A stretch of 64,000 nucleotides of DNA from Ulvibacterium sp965228935 (lineage in GTDB: Bacteria > Bacteroidota > Bacteroidia > Flavobacteriales > Flavobacteriaceae). Shown here piece after piece: positions 15,110 to 23,651 of this stretch. The position numbers and the translations under genes were made by a program. Below the pieces are notes generated by a model that was not told the origin of the DNA, made no database searches, and worked only from the letters and a program-made list of their open reading frames with translations. Where the stretch lies: NCBI RefSeq assembly GCF_965228935.1, contig NZ_OZ245846.1, positions 3,410,001 to 3,474,000 on the forward strand, read 5' to 3'. Numbering within the stretch: the first letter of the stretch is position 1; each line of letters starts with the position of its first letter.

Positions 15110-16528
15110 ATGAAAAAAAGCAGATTCTTTATGATTACGGCCATGGCCGGATTGTTGTTTACCTCATGTAGCGATGATGACAATGATGCGCCTTTTGCAC
15201 CTGGAGTGGGAATTTCGGTTTCCGGGGATACGTTTTCCGAAGCCGAAGGCACTATTGTACTTACCTTTACCACTACCGAGGCCTTTGCAGCCGATGTTGT
15301 ATTGACGTATGAAGTTTCCGGTAGTGCAACCTCCGGTGAGGACTTTGGAGCCTTACCGGGAACGCTTACCCTAGCCATGGGAGAGACTTCGACGACTCTG
15401 GAATTGGCGCTGAACGATGATGATGAGGTTGAATCCGGTGAGGCGATTATCATTACCCTGACCGCTGTGGACGGAGGGACAGATTTTATCGGTTCTGCAA
15501 ATTCCGTGACTCTAACGCTCACGGATAATGATTCCTTCCCTTTTGAAAACGGAATTCTGGTCTTACATGAAGGAAATTTTGGAGCGGGAAATGCCTCGAT
15601 TTCCTTTGTGTCGAACGATTTAACGAGCATTCAAAACGGCATTTTCAAGTCGGTAAACGAGGTAGACGTTTGGGGCGACACGGCACAAAGCATGACCTTT
15701 AATGGAGCTATGGCCTATATTGTGGTGAACAACTCCCAAAAAATCGAGGTGATAGACCGTTATACTTTTGAATCCGTGGCTACCATTGGAGGACCTAGCG
15801 AATCCAACCTTTTGAATCCCCGCTATATGGCCATTGCCAATGGAAAAGGTTACGTGACCAATTGGGGAGACGGATTTAATCCGGATGACGATTTTATAGC
15901 CGTGATAGACCTGGAGAACAATACCGTGGAATCAACAATAGCCGTGGCCGAAGGCCCCGAACGTATATTGGCCAACGAAAATACTATTTATGTGGCCCAT
16001 CAAGGTGGTTTTGGCCAAAACAATATTGTTTCGGTAATCGATGCGGTTACCAATATGGTAACAACGACCATTACGGTTGCTGATAGGCCCAACTCCATGC
16101 AATTGATAAATGATGAACTTTGGGTGCTTTCCGGAGGAAATCCCGCTTGGACGGGGAATGAAACCGCCGGACAGTTGGATAAGGTAAATACTACTTCCAA
16201 CACGGTAGAAACTACCCTTACCTTTGCCCAAACGGAACATCCTGGATTTTTATCCCTGGACGGTGATAATTTATATTACTATATGTCCGGAAGTATTTTC
16301 TCCATGGGAATGACCGATACCGCCCTTCCTACTACGGCGGATATAACCAATTTGAACTTTTACGACATGAGCATCAACGAAGGTAGATTGTTCGGAGTAG
16401 ATGCCAAGGACTTTTTGAGTAATGGTTCCTTGGAAGTATATGACCTTGGGGACAATTCGTTATTGACCTCTGAGGAGGTTTCCATAATTCCGACCGCCGT
16501 CTATTTCAATGGGGATTTTGACTTTTAA
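15110..16528 (+). CDS. btuG: BtuG-like surface lipoprotein with N-terminal Calx-beta domain
   Basis: 472 residues from ATG 15110, two bases after the btuB stop. Signal peptide with lipobox LFTSC followed at once by SDDDND, an acidic run like the surface-export signal of Flavobacteriia lipoproteins. Residues about 35-140 form a Calx-beta domain (FSEAEGTIVLTFTT, TSGEDFGALPGTLTLAMGE, DDDEVESGEAIIITL). Residues about 145-472 are a YncE/DUF5074-type beta-propeller with repeated blades such as NNTVESTIAVAEGPERILAN and NMVTTTITVADRPNSMQLIN. In Bacteroides, BtuG is a propeller lipoprotein that binds cobalamin and caps BtuB; the order here matches. The Calx-beta domain is an addition, perhaps a spacer. 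Confidence 0.85.
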   Translation: MKKSRFFMITAMAGLLFTSCSDDDNDAPFAPGVGISVSGDTFSEAEGTIVLTFTTTEAFAADVVLTYEVSGSATSGEDFGALPGTLTLAMGETSTTLELALNDDDEVESGEAIIITLTAVDGGTDFIGSANSVTLTLTDNDSFPFENGILVLHEGNFGAGNASISFVSNDLTSIQNGIFKSVNEVDVWGDTAQSMTFNGAMAYIVVNNSQKIEVIDRYTFESVATIGGPSESNLLNPRYMAIANGKGYVTNWGDGFNPDDDFIAVIDLENNTVESTIAVAEGPERILANENTIYVAHQGGFGQNNIVSVIDAVTNMVTTTITVADRPNSMQLINDELWVLSGGNPAWTGNETAGQLDKVNTTSNTVETTLTFAQTEHPGFLSLDGDNLYYYMSGSIFSMGMTDTALPTTADITNLNFYDMSINEGRLFGVDAKDFLSNGSLEVYDLGDNSLLTSEEVSIIPTAVYFNGDFDF

Positions 16529-16593
16529 TTTCGTTGATTGAATAAGGGTATCTTTGAAAAAAGAATGAATTACTGAACTAAAATTGATAAACA

Positions 16594-16626
16594 AAAAAAC
16601 AGCTTGGTTTGGCAAGCTGTTTTTTT
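16594..16626. terminator. Bidirectional terminator after btuG and the S41 gene
   Basis: CAGCTTG (16600-16606), loop GTTTGG, CAAGCTG (16613-16619), preceded by a run of A and followed by a run of T, so it can serve both converging transcripts. Confidence 0.85.
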
Positions 16627-16643
16627 GTTTTTAGAACCCGGTA

Positions 16644-18188
16644 TTATTCCAAAAGGGACAAATCCAATTTTGGGACTTCATGCACGTACATATTATCCTT
16701 AACGGGGGTGAACATTTTGGAACTCGTTATTACATTTGCAGGTAGTTTTACGCTAAAACTTCGTTTTGATGTAGATCCTGTTATATCCTGAATGGCCCTG
16801 GCCAGCAACGGTTCATCCAAATCACCAAGTACCCCTAGATTGGCCAGATCTTCCTGTAAGGCGATATCCGGGGCCAACCCCGAAGTATAATCCGAAAAAC
16901 CATCTGCATTCTCATTCCTTCCGATAAGGGGTTGTATGGCCCATCGATTGTTGGGATTTATTTTGTTCTCACGTTCCGGGCTGTAGACGTAGGGCGCTCC
17001 AGAATGGTCAGGATCATCGACCATAGTCACGGAAAATTCGTTCTTTCCGCGGGTGGTCTCCCCAATTTGTACCACATCAACATAGGGCGCAAGCCCATTG
17101 ACGACCAATTCACTGGCAGATGCCGTACTTCCCGTGGTCAGTATATAGACCTTGCTCAAATTCAATCTATTAAGTGCCGAACCGTCGCTTGATTTATCCG
17201 TAAAATTACGTTCTAGATCGTCGGCATTGAACAAGGGCTGTAGCCTGTCATTATATCTTGCCCTTAAGAATAGGTCACTGGTATTCGTGCCATAGATCAT
17301 ACTGGAAAGTAGACGGGCCGTATTTACGGAGCCTCCGGGGTTATAGCGCAAATCAAGTACCAGATTGGTAATTGCGGCCGATTTAAGCTCTCCCATCGCA
17401 TTGTTGAGGTCTTCATCATATTCATTGGTAAAACCGTTATACATGAGGTATCCGATTCTCTCCCCGCTTATATCAAAGGAACGGGTTAGAAAGACCGGAT
17501 TTTCCGCTAAGTTCTCCTGTTTGGTCAAGGTTACCTCCCTGTCATTTGGGGTAACAACATCACCATCGATATCGGCCATATTCAGGGTATACGTATTATT
17601 GTCCCCAAATAGTAAATCTGCAAAGTTGTCATTGTTTAAGGTTTGGCCATCGACACCAGTAAAAAGATCTCCTCGACTGATGTCCTTGGTAGCGGCGTCC
17701 GAGTTGGGTACTATGTAGCGAACATATCCAAAAATTTCATTATTGTCCGAAAAACTGACCAGCCCGAACTCCAGCCCGTTACTTCTTGATATGCCTGCCA
17801 GGGATTTGGTCAATGTCTCATAATCCTCGGCCCAGAAACTGAACCGATCTTGATTAAAGAGCAATTGCCGGTCGAAAAAATCGGCAGGATTATCCTCGGA
17901 GGCCAAAAACTCGGTATACAGTCTGGAACCCTCGGAGTCCAAAGCGAAAGCATCATCCGCTAAGTTGGGTACTTCGGCCTGCCAGAAATACCAAAAATTC
18001 ATGGCCTTCCACATAAAGTTCTGTACCGTAATATCGGTCTCCACCAAACTTTGGTCCGCTTTGGCCGTCCTAGGTAGTACAAATCCTCCGCTGCCATCAT
18101 CATTGCTACAGGAAACGCCCAAAAGGGCTATTGATAAAAAAAGAAACAATTTAAGTTTCTTGATCAAGGGGCGAGTTTTAAATATCAT
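16644..18188 (-). CDS. S41 family peptidase, surface-type lipoprotein (copy A)
   Basis: 514 residues from ATG 18188 (MIFKTRPLIKK), chosen because it opens into the signal peptide with lipobox GVSC (Cys27) followed by SNDDG. A conserved N-terminal block (FMWKAMNFWYFWQAEVPNL, about 58-76) is followed by a PDZ-like region (about 125-225) and the S41 core: LVLDLRYNPGGSV near 276-288, TGSTASASELVVNGL near 352 containing the nucleophile Ser, and TTRGKNEFS with the catalytic Lys. Such C-terminal-processing-type proteases cut unfolded or tail sequences in the envelope. The next gene upstream is a close paralogue, 19 bases away, likely the same transcript. Confidence 0.9.
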   Translation of the reverse strand: MIFKTRPLIKKLKLFLFLSIALLGVSCSNDDGSGGFVLPRTAKADQSLVETDITVQNFMWKAMNFWYFWQAEVPNLADDAFALDSEGSRLYTEFLASEDNPADFFDRQLLFNQDRFSFWAEDYETLTKSLAGISRSNGLEFGLVSFSDNNEIFGYVRYIVPNSDAATKDISRGDLFTGVDGQTLNNDNFADLLFGDNNTYTLNMADIDGDVVTPNDREVTLTKQENLAENPVFLTRSFDISGERIGYLMYNGFTNEYDEDLNNAMGELKSAAITNLVLDLRYNPGGSVNTARLLSSMIYGTNTSDLFLRARYNDRLQPLFNADDLERNFTDKSSDGSALNRLNLSKVYILTTGSTASASELVVNGLAPYVDVVQIGETTRGKNEFSVTMVDDPDHSGAPYVYSPERENKINPNNRWAIQPLIGRNENADGFSDYTSGLAPDIALQEDLANLGVLGDLDEPLLARAIQDITGSTSKRSFSVKLPANVITSSKMFTPVKDNMYVHEVPKLDLSLLE

Positions 18189-18207
18189 ACAATTGTTTGT
18201 TGGGGTT

Positions 18208-19719
18208 TTAGTTGAACGGTTCCAGTAAGCCATCCATCAATGTTTTGTTGTTTGTAGGTTTAAACCATATGGAATTTGAAAACACCTCGGCCGTAAAGGC
18301 GGGTCGAAAACTTATTTTAGAGCTCTCGCTGGATATACGGCTCAATGCCAACGCCAAAAGCGGCTCCGAAGGTTCTCCCAAAGTTCCTAAATTAGCAATA
18401 TCTTCTTGAAGTTCGAAATCGGGGGATAAACCGTCTGTATAATCCGAAAAGCCATCGGCATTTTCATTTCTGCCCAATAAAGGTTGGATTCCCCATTGAT
18501 TATCCGGATTTATACGGTCTTCACGATCGGGATCATAGAAATTTCCATTTTCGGGATCATCCACGAAAGTGTTGGAGAACTCGTTCTTACCAACGGTAGT
18601 GGTACCTATTTGTACCACATCAACATACGGTTCCAACCCGTTGATAACCAATTCACTTGCCGAGGCTGTAGCCCCTGTCGTGATTATAAAAACCCTGGTG
18701 AGATTTAATTCGTTAATTGCGGTACCATCCAAGGTAATGGCTGTAAAGTTATTCGGTTGGCCATTACCCGGTTGTAATTTGCTATTAAAACGGGGCCGTA
18801 TAAAAACTTCATCAGTCTTTGCACCGTAGATTGAACTGGCAATTTGGATTGCCGAAGTAACACGGCCACCTCCATTATACCTTAGGTCGAGAACAAGTTC
18901 ATTGATTCCTTGGCTCTTAAAATCCCCAAAAACGTTATTCAACGGTTCATCATATGCCGCTAAAAACGAATTGTACATGAGATAGCCTATTTTATTTCCT
19001 GATTGCTCGATTACTTTGGAGACCAAAATTGGATTTTCCGCAAAATTCTCAATCTTCGTTAGGGTTACTTCCTTACCATTATCGGTTATGGTGTTGTCAA
19101 CAAGGTCGGCCATATTCAATGTGTAAGTGTCTTCGGTGCCAAATAAAAGATCCAGATAGTTGTTGAGATTCAAATTTTGCCCGTTGACACCTACAAAAAT
19201 ATCCCCCCTTTTAATATCCTTGGTTGAAGCATCGGAATCCAGGGCTATATAGGTTACCACGCCATAGATGGCATTACTGTCCTGAAATAAGTACAGTTGA
19301 AACTCAAGGCCGTTACTTCTGGAAACCCCTTGAAGGCTATTCACCAAATTCTTATAATTTTCCACGGCAACGGAGAAACGGTCAATTGCCGCATCCTCAC
19401 CTACAATAGCCTCATGATTGTTGCATATGTTGTAAAAAAAGTCTGCGGGATTTGATTCCGAGGAAAGGAACTCCACATAGGCTTCGATATCATCGATTTT
19501 GGTATCCGCTAGGTCGGGAACGTCCGCTTGCCAAAAATAAAAGGTGTTCATGGTTTGCCACATGAAATTCTGTGCGGGATAATCGGCCAGGGATTTTGTA
19601 TTTTCCTGTGGTGGTTCTTCCTGTAGACCATCTGTTTCAGGGACAATGGTATCATCACTTTTTTTACAGGAGACAAATACCAATAGTACTGCCCAAAGCA
19701 GGAACAGTATTCTTTTCAT
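18208..19719 (-). CDS. S41 family peptidase, surface-type lipoprotein (copy B)
   Basis: 503 residues, with the same build as copy A: lipobox FVSC followed by KKSDD, the N-terminal block FMWQTMNTFYFWQADVPDL, a PDZ-like region, LVLDLRYNGGGRV, TGATASASELVINGL with the nucleophile Ser, and TTVGKNEFS with the catalytic Lys. Long stretches are near-identical to copy A (for example INPDNQWGIQPLLGRNENAD against INPNNRWAIQPLIGRNENAD), so this is a tandem duplication followed by divergence. Both active sites look intact. The start ATG 19719 opens directly into the signal peptide. The substrate is unknown. Confidence 0.9.
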   Translation of the reverse strand: MKRILFLLWAVLLVFVSCKKSDDTIVPETDGLQEEPPQENTKSLADYPAQNFMWQTMNTFYFWQADVPDLADTKIDDIEAYVEFLSSESNPADFFYNICNNHEAIVGEDAAIDRFSVAVENYKNLVNSLQGVSRSNGLEFQLYLFQDSNAIYGVVTYIALDSDASTKDIKRGDIFVGVNGQNLNLNNYLDLLFGTEDTYTLNMADLVDNTITDNGKEVTLTKIENFAENPILVSKVIEQSGNKIGYLMYNSFLAAYDEPLNNVFGDFKSQGINELVLDLRYNGGGRVTSAIQIASSIYGAKTDEVFIRPRFNSKLQPGNGQPNNFTAITLDGTAINELNLTRVFIITTGATASASELVINGLEPYVDVVQIGTTTVGKNEFSNTFVDDPENGNFYDPDREDRINPDNQWGIQPLLGRNENADGFSDYTDGLSPDFELQEDIANLGTLGEPSEPLLALALSRISSESSKISFRPAFTAEVFSNSIWFKPTNNKTLMDGLLEPFN

Positions 19720-19946
19720 AGCTTTATTTTAAAATAAATTCCCGTCCAATAATCATTCCAATGATTATAACAAAGGATATTGGATTTATATTGTACGTTT
19801 GAGTATAATATACGCAGTTATTTAGTTTATGGTTGCCCAAATTACTTACATATTGGGCAAAAAAAAATTTTTGTAACAAAACTGGATGTGCCTCGTCTTG
19901 CTATTGTAACCCGTTATGGCATAGTATTAGCAATAACCGAACCAAA

Positions 19947-20456
19947 ATGCGACAATCGGAATTTTTAAATGTGGTAATGCCATTTAAAGATAAGCTGTAT
20001 AGGCTTGCTAAACGATTATTGGTCTCTACCGAGGAGGCCGAGGATGCCACACAGGAGATTTTGTTGAAACTATGGTCAAAAAATAAAATGATTGGGAGCT
20101 ACAACAATGTTGAAGCCTTTGCCATGACCATGACCAAAAATTTTTGTTTGGATCGATTGAAGTCAAGACAGGCAGGGAATTTGAAATTGGTCCATAGCAA
20201 TTACGGAGAAACAGGCACTCCCTTGCAAAAACAGGTCGAGGCTAAGGACAGTGCCTTATGGGTACAGAAAATAATGGAAGAATTGCCGGAACAACAAAAA
20301 ATGGTGCTACAGCTCAGGGACGTAGAGGAGTACGATTATGATGAAATTGCCGAAATGCTGGATATGAAACCCAGTACGGTAAGGGTGGCCCTGTCCAGGG
20401 CAAGGAAAACAGTAAGGGAAAAATTGATGCAAAAACATAGTTATGGAATTGGATGA
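19947..20456 (+). CDS. ECF-type RNA polymerase sigma factor
   Basis: 169 residues from ATG 19947 (MRQSEFLNVVMPFKDKLYRL); an upstream frame to 19833 encodes a Cys-rich non-sigma-like stretch and is rejected. Region 2 is RLAKRLLVSTEEAEDATQEILLKLW (cut in two conserved pieces), followed by NVEAFAMTMTKNFCLDRLKS. Region 4 is VQKIMEELPEQQKMVLQLRD and YDYDEIAEMLDMKPSTVRVA, with the recognition helix STVRVALSRARKTV. The 14-base overlap with the next gene indicates coupled synthesis with its likely anti-sigma factor. Confidence 0.93.
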   Translation: MRQSEFLNVVMPFKDKLYRLAKRLLVSTEEAEDATQEILLKLWSKNKMIGSYNNVEAFAMTMTKNFCLDRLKSRQAGNLKLVHSNYGETGTPLQKQVEAKDSALWVQKIMEELPEQQKMVLQLRDVEEYDYDEIAEMLDMKPSTVRVALSRARKTVREKLMQKHSYGIG

Positions 20457-20874
20457 TATAGAAAAATTATTGGAAAAGTATTTTGAGGCTTCCACCACGG
20501 TGGCAGAGGAGGAAACGCTGAAAGCATTTTTTTCCCAGAAAAAGGTGCCATCACATCTTGAACAATATGCCCCTATGTTCCGGTATTTTTCCAATGCCAA
20601 AGAAGAACGGTTTACCAAATCGGTTCCACTAAAACCTAGAAAAAGCTATTATAAGTGGATTTCCGTAGCAGCAGTAGCAGTTCTTGCATTTGGCGTTTAT
20701 TTTGGCCCCAATCGCTATCGGGATTACCAAGAACAAAAAGAGGCGGAATTTGCCTATCAGGAAACTAGGAAGGCGTTGAACCTCTTGGCCGAGAACTTTG
20801 GTCGCGGTACCGAAAAAATGGCCTATTTAAATCAGTTTGAAGAAACAAAACAAAAAATTTACAACAACAATTAA
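20443..20874 (+). CDS. Probable anti-sigma factor, single membrane span
   Basis: 143 residues. The N-terminal half is cytoplasmic and helical (MELDDIEKLLEKYFEASTTV), typical of the short N-terminus of Bacteroidota anti-sigma proteins. One membrane helix lies at about 71-87 (ISVAAVAVLAFGVYFGP). The C-terminal half is a helical, probably periplasmic domain. No zinc-binding HxxxCxxC motif is present, so it is not a ZAS-type protein. Its start lies within the sigma gene (14-base overlap), the classic sigma/anti-sigma arrangement. The function is inferred from context. Confidence 0.7.
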   Translation: MELDDIEKLLEKYFEASTTVAEEETLKAFFSQKKVPSHLEQYAPMFRYFSNAKEERFTKSVPLKPRKSYYKWISVAAVAVLAFGVYFGPNRYRDYQEQKEAEFAYQETRKALNLLAENFGRGTEKMAYLNQFEETKQKIYNNN

Positions 20875-20884
20875 AATTAAGATC

Positions 20885-21451
20885 ATGAACAGTAAAAAGT
20901 TTATTATAACTATTCTAATAGCAGCTTTGCCCTTACTTGGATTTTCCCAGTCCCTGTTTGATAAATATGAGGATTTGGACAATGTGAGCGCCGTAGTGGT
21001 GAACAAGAGTATGTTTAATCTCCTGGCCAAAATCGATGTTGAGGTAGATGACCCTGAAGCACAGGAATTTATGGATATCGCCAAAAGTTTGAACAACCTC
21101 AAAGTCTTTATTACGGAAGACAAGAACATTTCCGCGGATATGAAATCTTCGGTGGATAAATATTTAAGATCAGCTTCCATGGAAGAACTGATGCGTGTAA
21201 AGGATAAGGATACCAATGTGAAGTTTTATATACGGCCCGGAAAGGATGACGACCATGTTCGGGAACTTCTAATGTTCGTTACCGGGATAAAGGATCGGGA
21301 AGAAATGAAGGATGTAGAGATCAATGGACGACAGATAGAAACCGTACTCTTATCGTTGACCGGAGATATTGACCTGAACAAGATAGGTTCCCTTACCAAT
21401 AAAATGAACCTTCCCGAGGAATTGAACAAAGCCGGGAAAAAAGGAAATTAA
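20885..21451 (+). CDS. DUF4252 protein, exported (copy 1)
   Basis: 188 residues from ATG 20885 (MNSKKFIITILIAALPLLGF), which gives a clean signal peptide cut near GFSQ; an overlapping upstream start at 20837 has a Lys/Thr-rich non-signal start. The mature protein is acidic, with SLFDKYEDLDNVSAVVVNKS at the start and VKDKDTNVKFYIRPGKDDD near 115, the DUF4252 hallmarks. Family function is unknown. It follows the sigma/anti-sigma pair after 10 bases and is the first of three DUF4252 genes, so it is probably a target of that sigma factor as well as its operon partner. Confidence 0.85.
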   Translation: MNSKKFIITILIAALPLLGFSQSLFDKYEDLDNVSAVVVNKSMFNLLAKIDVEVDDPEAQEFMDIAKSLNNLKVFITEDKNISADMKSSVDKYLRSASMEELMRVKDKDTNVKFYIRPGKDDDHVRELLMFVTGIKDREEMKDVEINGRQIETVLLSLTGDIDLNKIGSLTNKMNLPEELNKAGKKGN

Positions 21452-21482
21452 TAGAATCGTTCATCAATCAAAAACAATCATC

Positions 21483-22025
21483 ATGAAAAAAGTAGTTGTA
21501 GTATTTTTAATGACCGTAGCACCATTACTGGGCTTTTCCCAATCGATTTTTGATAAGTATGAGGACATGGACAATGTGGGATCTGTGGTCATCAACAAGG
21601 GATTGATCAATCTCGTAAGTTCAATTGAGATTGATGATGGCGATCAGGAGGCCAAGGATTTTTTAGATGTGGCCAGGGGTCTGGACGGTATAAAGGTCTT
21701 TATTACCGAAGACAAGGGAGTGTCTACGGATATGTACAAAACCGTAAGGAAATACATAAAATCCTCCTCGTTGGAAGAATTGATGCGCGTGAAGGATAAG
21801 GATACCAACGTGAAATTCTATATCAAAAATGGAAGGGATGATGATCATGTATATGAATTGCTAATGTTCGTCCAGGGAATTGATGATTCCCATATGAACA
21901 TTGATGGCCGAGAATTTGAATCCATATTGGTTTCGCTTACCGGTGATATCGACTTGAACAAAGTAAGTGCCCTTACCAGGAAAATGAACCTCCCGGATGA
22001 ATTGAACAAGGTAGGTGAAAAGTAA
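21483..22025 (+). CDS. DUF4252 protein, exported (copy 2)
   Basis: 180 residues with a signal peptide (MKKVVVVFLMTVAPLLGFSQ). It is a clear tandem paralogue of copy 1: SIFDKYEDMDNVGSVVINKG, VKDKDTNVKFYIKNGRDDD and SLTGDIDLNKVSALTRKMNL line up without large gaps. It lies 31 bases after copy 1. The role is unknown; a soluble periplasmic protein without a lipid anchor is most likely. Confidence 0.85.
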   Translation: MKKVVVVFLMTVAPLLGFSQSIFDKYEDMDNVGSVVINKGLINLVSSIEIDDGDQEAKDFLDVARGLDGIKVFITEDKGVSTDMYKTVRKYIKSSSLEELMRVKDKDTNVKFYIKNGRDDDHVYELLMFVQGIDDSHMNIDGREFESILVSLTGDIDLNKVSALTRKMNLPDELNKVGEK

Positions 22026-22075
22026 AGAAATTAAAGAACAGTAGGCCTACATCCAGGCCATTTAAACTAATACCT

Positions 22076-22615
22076 ATGAAAATCATAAAATCAATTTTTG
22101 TCCTATCGCTTTTATTGGGTTTGACGGCCTGTACGTCCAATCGCAGCCTTCAGGAATACTATGTGGACAATGCGGATAATCCGAACTTTTTATCGGTGGA
22201 TCTTCCGGTAAGCCTGCTCAATGTAGAAAAGACAGAACTAACGGATGAGCAACGCGAAGCACTGGAAACTTTGCGAAAAATGAATATTCTGGCATTTAAA
22301 AAGACTGCAGAAAATGCGGCGGAGTACAAAATTGAAAAAGCCAACGTAAGGGCAATTCTTGGCAATGGCAAGTTCACCGAATTAATGAAGGTGAATACAA
22401 GTTATGGAAAGGGTACGGTGCAGTATCTGGGCGATGAGGATGCCATTGACGAAGTTATTATTTATGGGGATAGTGATGACAAAGGATTTATGCTGGTTCG
22501 TATCTTGGGAAAAAACATGAACCCAGCTAAGTTGGTCCAGTTTATACAAGCCCTTGAAAAATCGGATTACCGGGGTGAGGGCCTTGCAGATATCGGTTCC
22601 TTCTTTAAGGACTGA
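22076..22615 (+). CDS. DUF4252 lipoprotein (copy 3)
   Basis: 179 residues. Unlike the two preceding copies it has a lipobox (GLTAC, Cys19), so it is membrane-anchored. The DUF4252 pattern is weaker: YYVDNADNPNFLSVDLPVSL in place of the KYED start, and KVNTSYGKGTVQYLGDEDAI around the region of the VKDKDTNVKFYI motif. Last gene of the sigma operon, followed by a strong hairpin terminator. The mix of one lipidated and two soluble members suggests they may work together at the envelope. Confidence 0.82.
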   Translation: MKIIKSIFVLSLLLGLTACTSNRSLQEYYVDNADNPNFLSVDLPVSLLNVEKTELTDEQREALETLRKMNILAFKKTAENAAEYKIEKANVRAILGNGKFTELMKVNTSYGKGTVQYLGDEDAIDEVIIYGDSDDKGFMLVRILGKNMNPAKLVQFIQALEKSDYRGEGLADIGSFFKD

Positions 22616-22637
22616 TTTAATATCAAGAGCATCGAAC

Positions 22638-22672
22638 AAAAGCCGTTTTGGGATTTCCCAAAGCGGCTTTTG
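22638..22672 (+). terminator. Terminator after the sigma/DUF4252 operon
   Basis: AAAAGCCG at 22638-22645 pairs with CGGCTTTT at 22664-22671, with inner TTTTGGG/CCCAAAG pairing and an ATT loop; the T-run is short. Confidence 0.8.
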
Positions 22673-22775
22673 TCAGTACAGGCCAAATCTATTTCGGGAG
22701 TTAACAAAAGCGTTTTCTTTTCAGGGCTAAATTGCTATATTGAGCACCATTAACACTAACTAAAATTATACCGTT

Positions 22776-23591
22776 ATGGAAGAAGCTGAAGTTTGGATGA
22801 ACAAAGGCATAGACTTTGTCATCGAATATGGCCCCAAGGTATTGGGCGCTATTTTAATTTACATCATTGGTTCCTGGATTATCAAGAAAATTATTGGAAC
22901 CACCCGTAAAGTAATGAGTAAAAGCAGTTATGACGAGTCCCTTCAACGTTTTTTGTTGAATATGGCCTCATGGGCATTGAAGGTGTTGCTTATTATCATT
23001 GTTATCTCTACCCTCGGTGTTGACGTCACTACCTTTGCGGCCGTTATCGCCGCGGCCGGTTTGGCGGTGGGCTTGGCGCTTCAGGGATCACTTTCCAATT
23101 TTGCAGGCGGTGTTCTGATCATGATATTTAAGCCGTACCGAATAGGAGACCTTATAGAGGCCCAAGGGGTTTTGGGAGTGGTAAAGGAAATTGAAATTTT
23201 TACCACAAAACTTACTACGCCCGAAAACAAGTTGGCAATTGTTCCCAATGGGGCCATGGCCAATGGGAACATCATTAATTATACCGAAGAAGGGAAAATC
23301 CGTGTGGATACCGTTGTAGGGGTCGGTTATGGCGAGGACATCAAAAAGACCAAGGAGGTACTTATGGGAGTCCTTACCTCAAATCCACAGGTGTTATCAA
23401 ATCCGGCGCCTTCGGTAAATGTAATGGAACTGGCGGACAGTTCTGTCAATTTTGCCGTTAGGCCCTATTGCAAGCCGGAGGACTATTGGGATGTATACTT
23501 TGCGACTTATGAAGGGGCTAAATTGGCACTTGATTCTGCAGGTATTGAAATTCCCTATCCGCATTCCGTCGAAATTCATAAGGAAGGCTAA
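22776..23591 (+). CDS. Small-conductance mechanosensitive channel, MscS family
   Basis: 271 residues, close to E. coli MscS (286). Three membrane helices are visible: about 17-33, about 63-82 and the pore helix TM3 with its Ala/Gly pattern VIAAAGLAVGLALQGSLSNF (about 92-111), followed by FAGGVLIMIFKPYRIGDLIE, the start of the beta domain. It would open under membrane tension to release solutes during osmotic downshock. It stands alone between two terminators. Confidence 0.94.
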   Translation: MEEAEVWMNKGIDFVIEYGPKVLGAILIYIIGSWIIKKIIGTTRKVMSKSSYDESLQRFLLNMASWALKVLLIIIVISTLGVDVTTFAAVIAAAGLAVGLALQGSLSNFAGGVLIMIFKPYRIGDLIEAQGVLGVVKEIEIFTTKLTTPENKLAIVPNGAMANGNIINYTEEGKIRVDTVVGVGYGEDIKKTKEVLMGVLTSNPQVLSNPAPSVNVMELADSSVNFAVRPYCKPEDYWDVYFATYEGAKLALDSAGIEIPYPHSVEIHKEG

Positions 23592-23616
23592 TCGGATCTA
23601 CATAGTACTATTAAGT

Positions 23617-23651
23617 AAAATCTGTCCATTTTTTAATGGACAGATTTTTTC
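23617..23651. terminator. Bidirectional terminator between the mscS-type gene and purB
   Basis: AATCTGTCCAT / ATGGACAGATT form an 11-bp stem around a T-rich loop, flanked by A and T runs. The purB stop lies inside its right edge. Confidence 0.88.
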
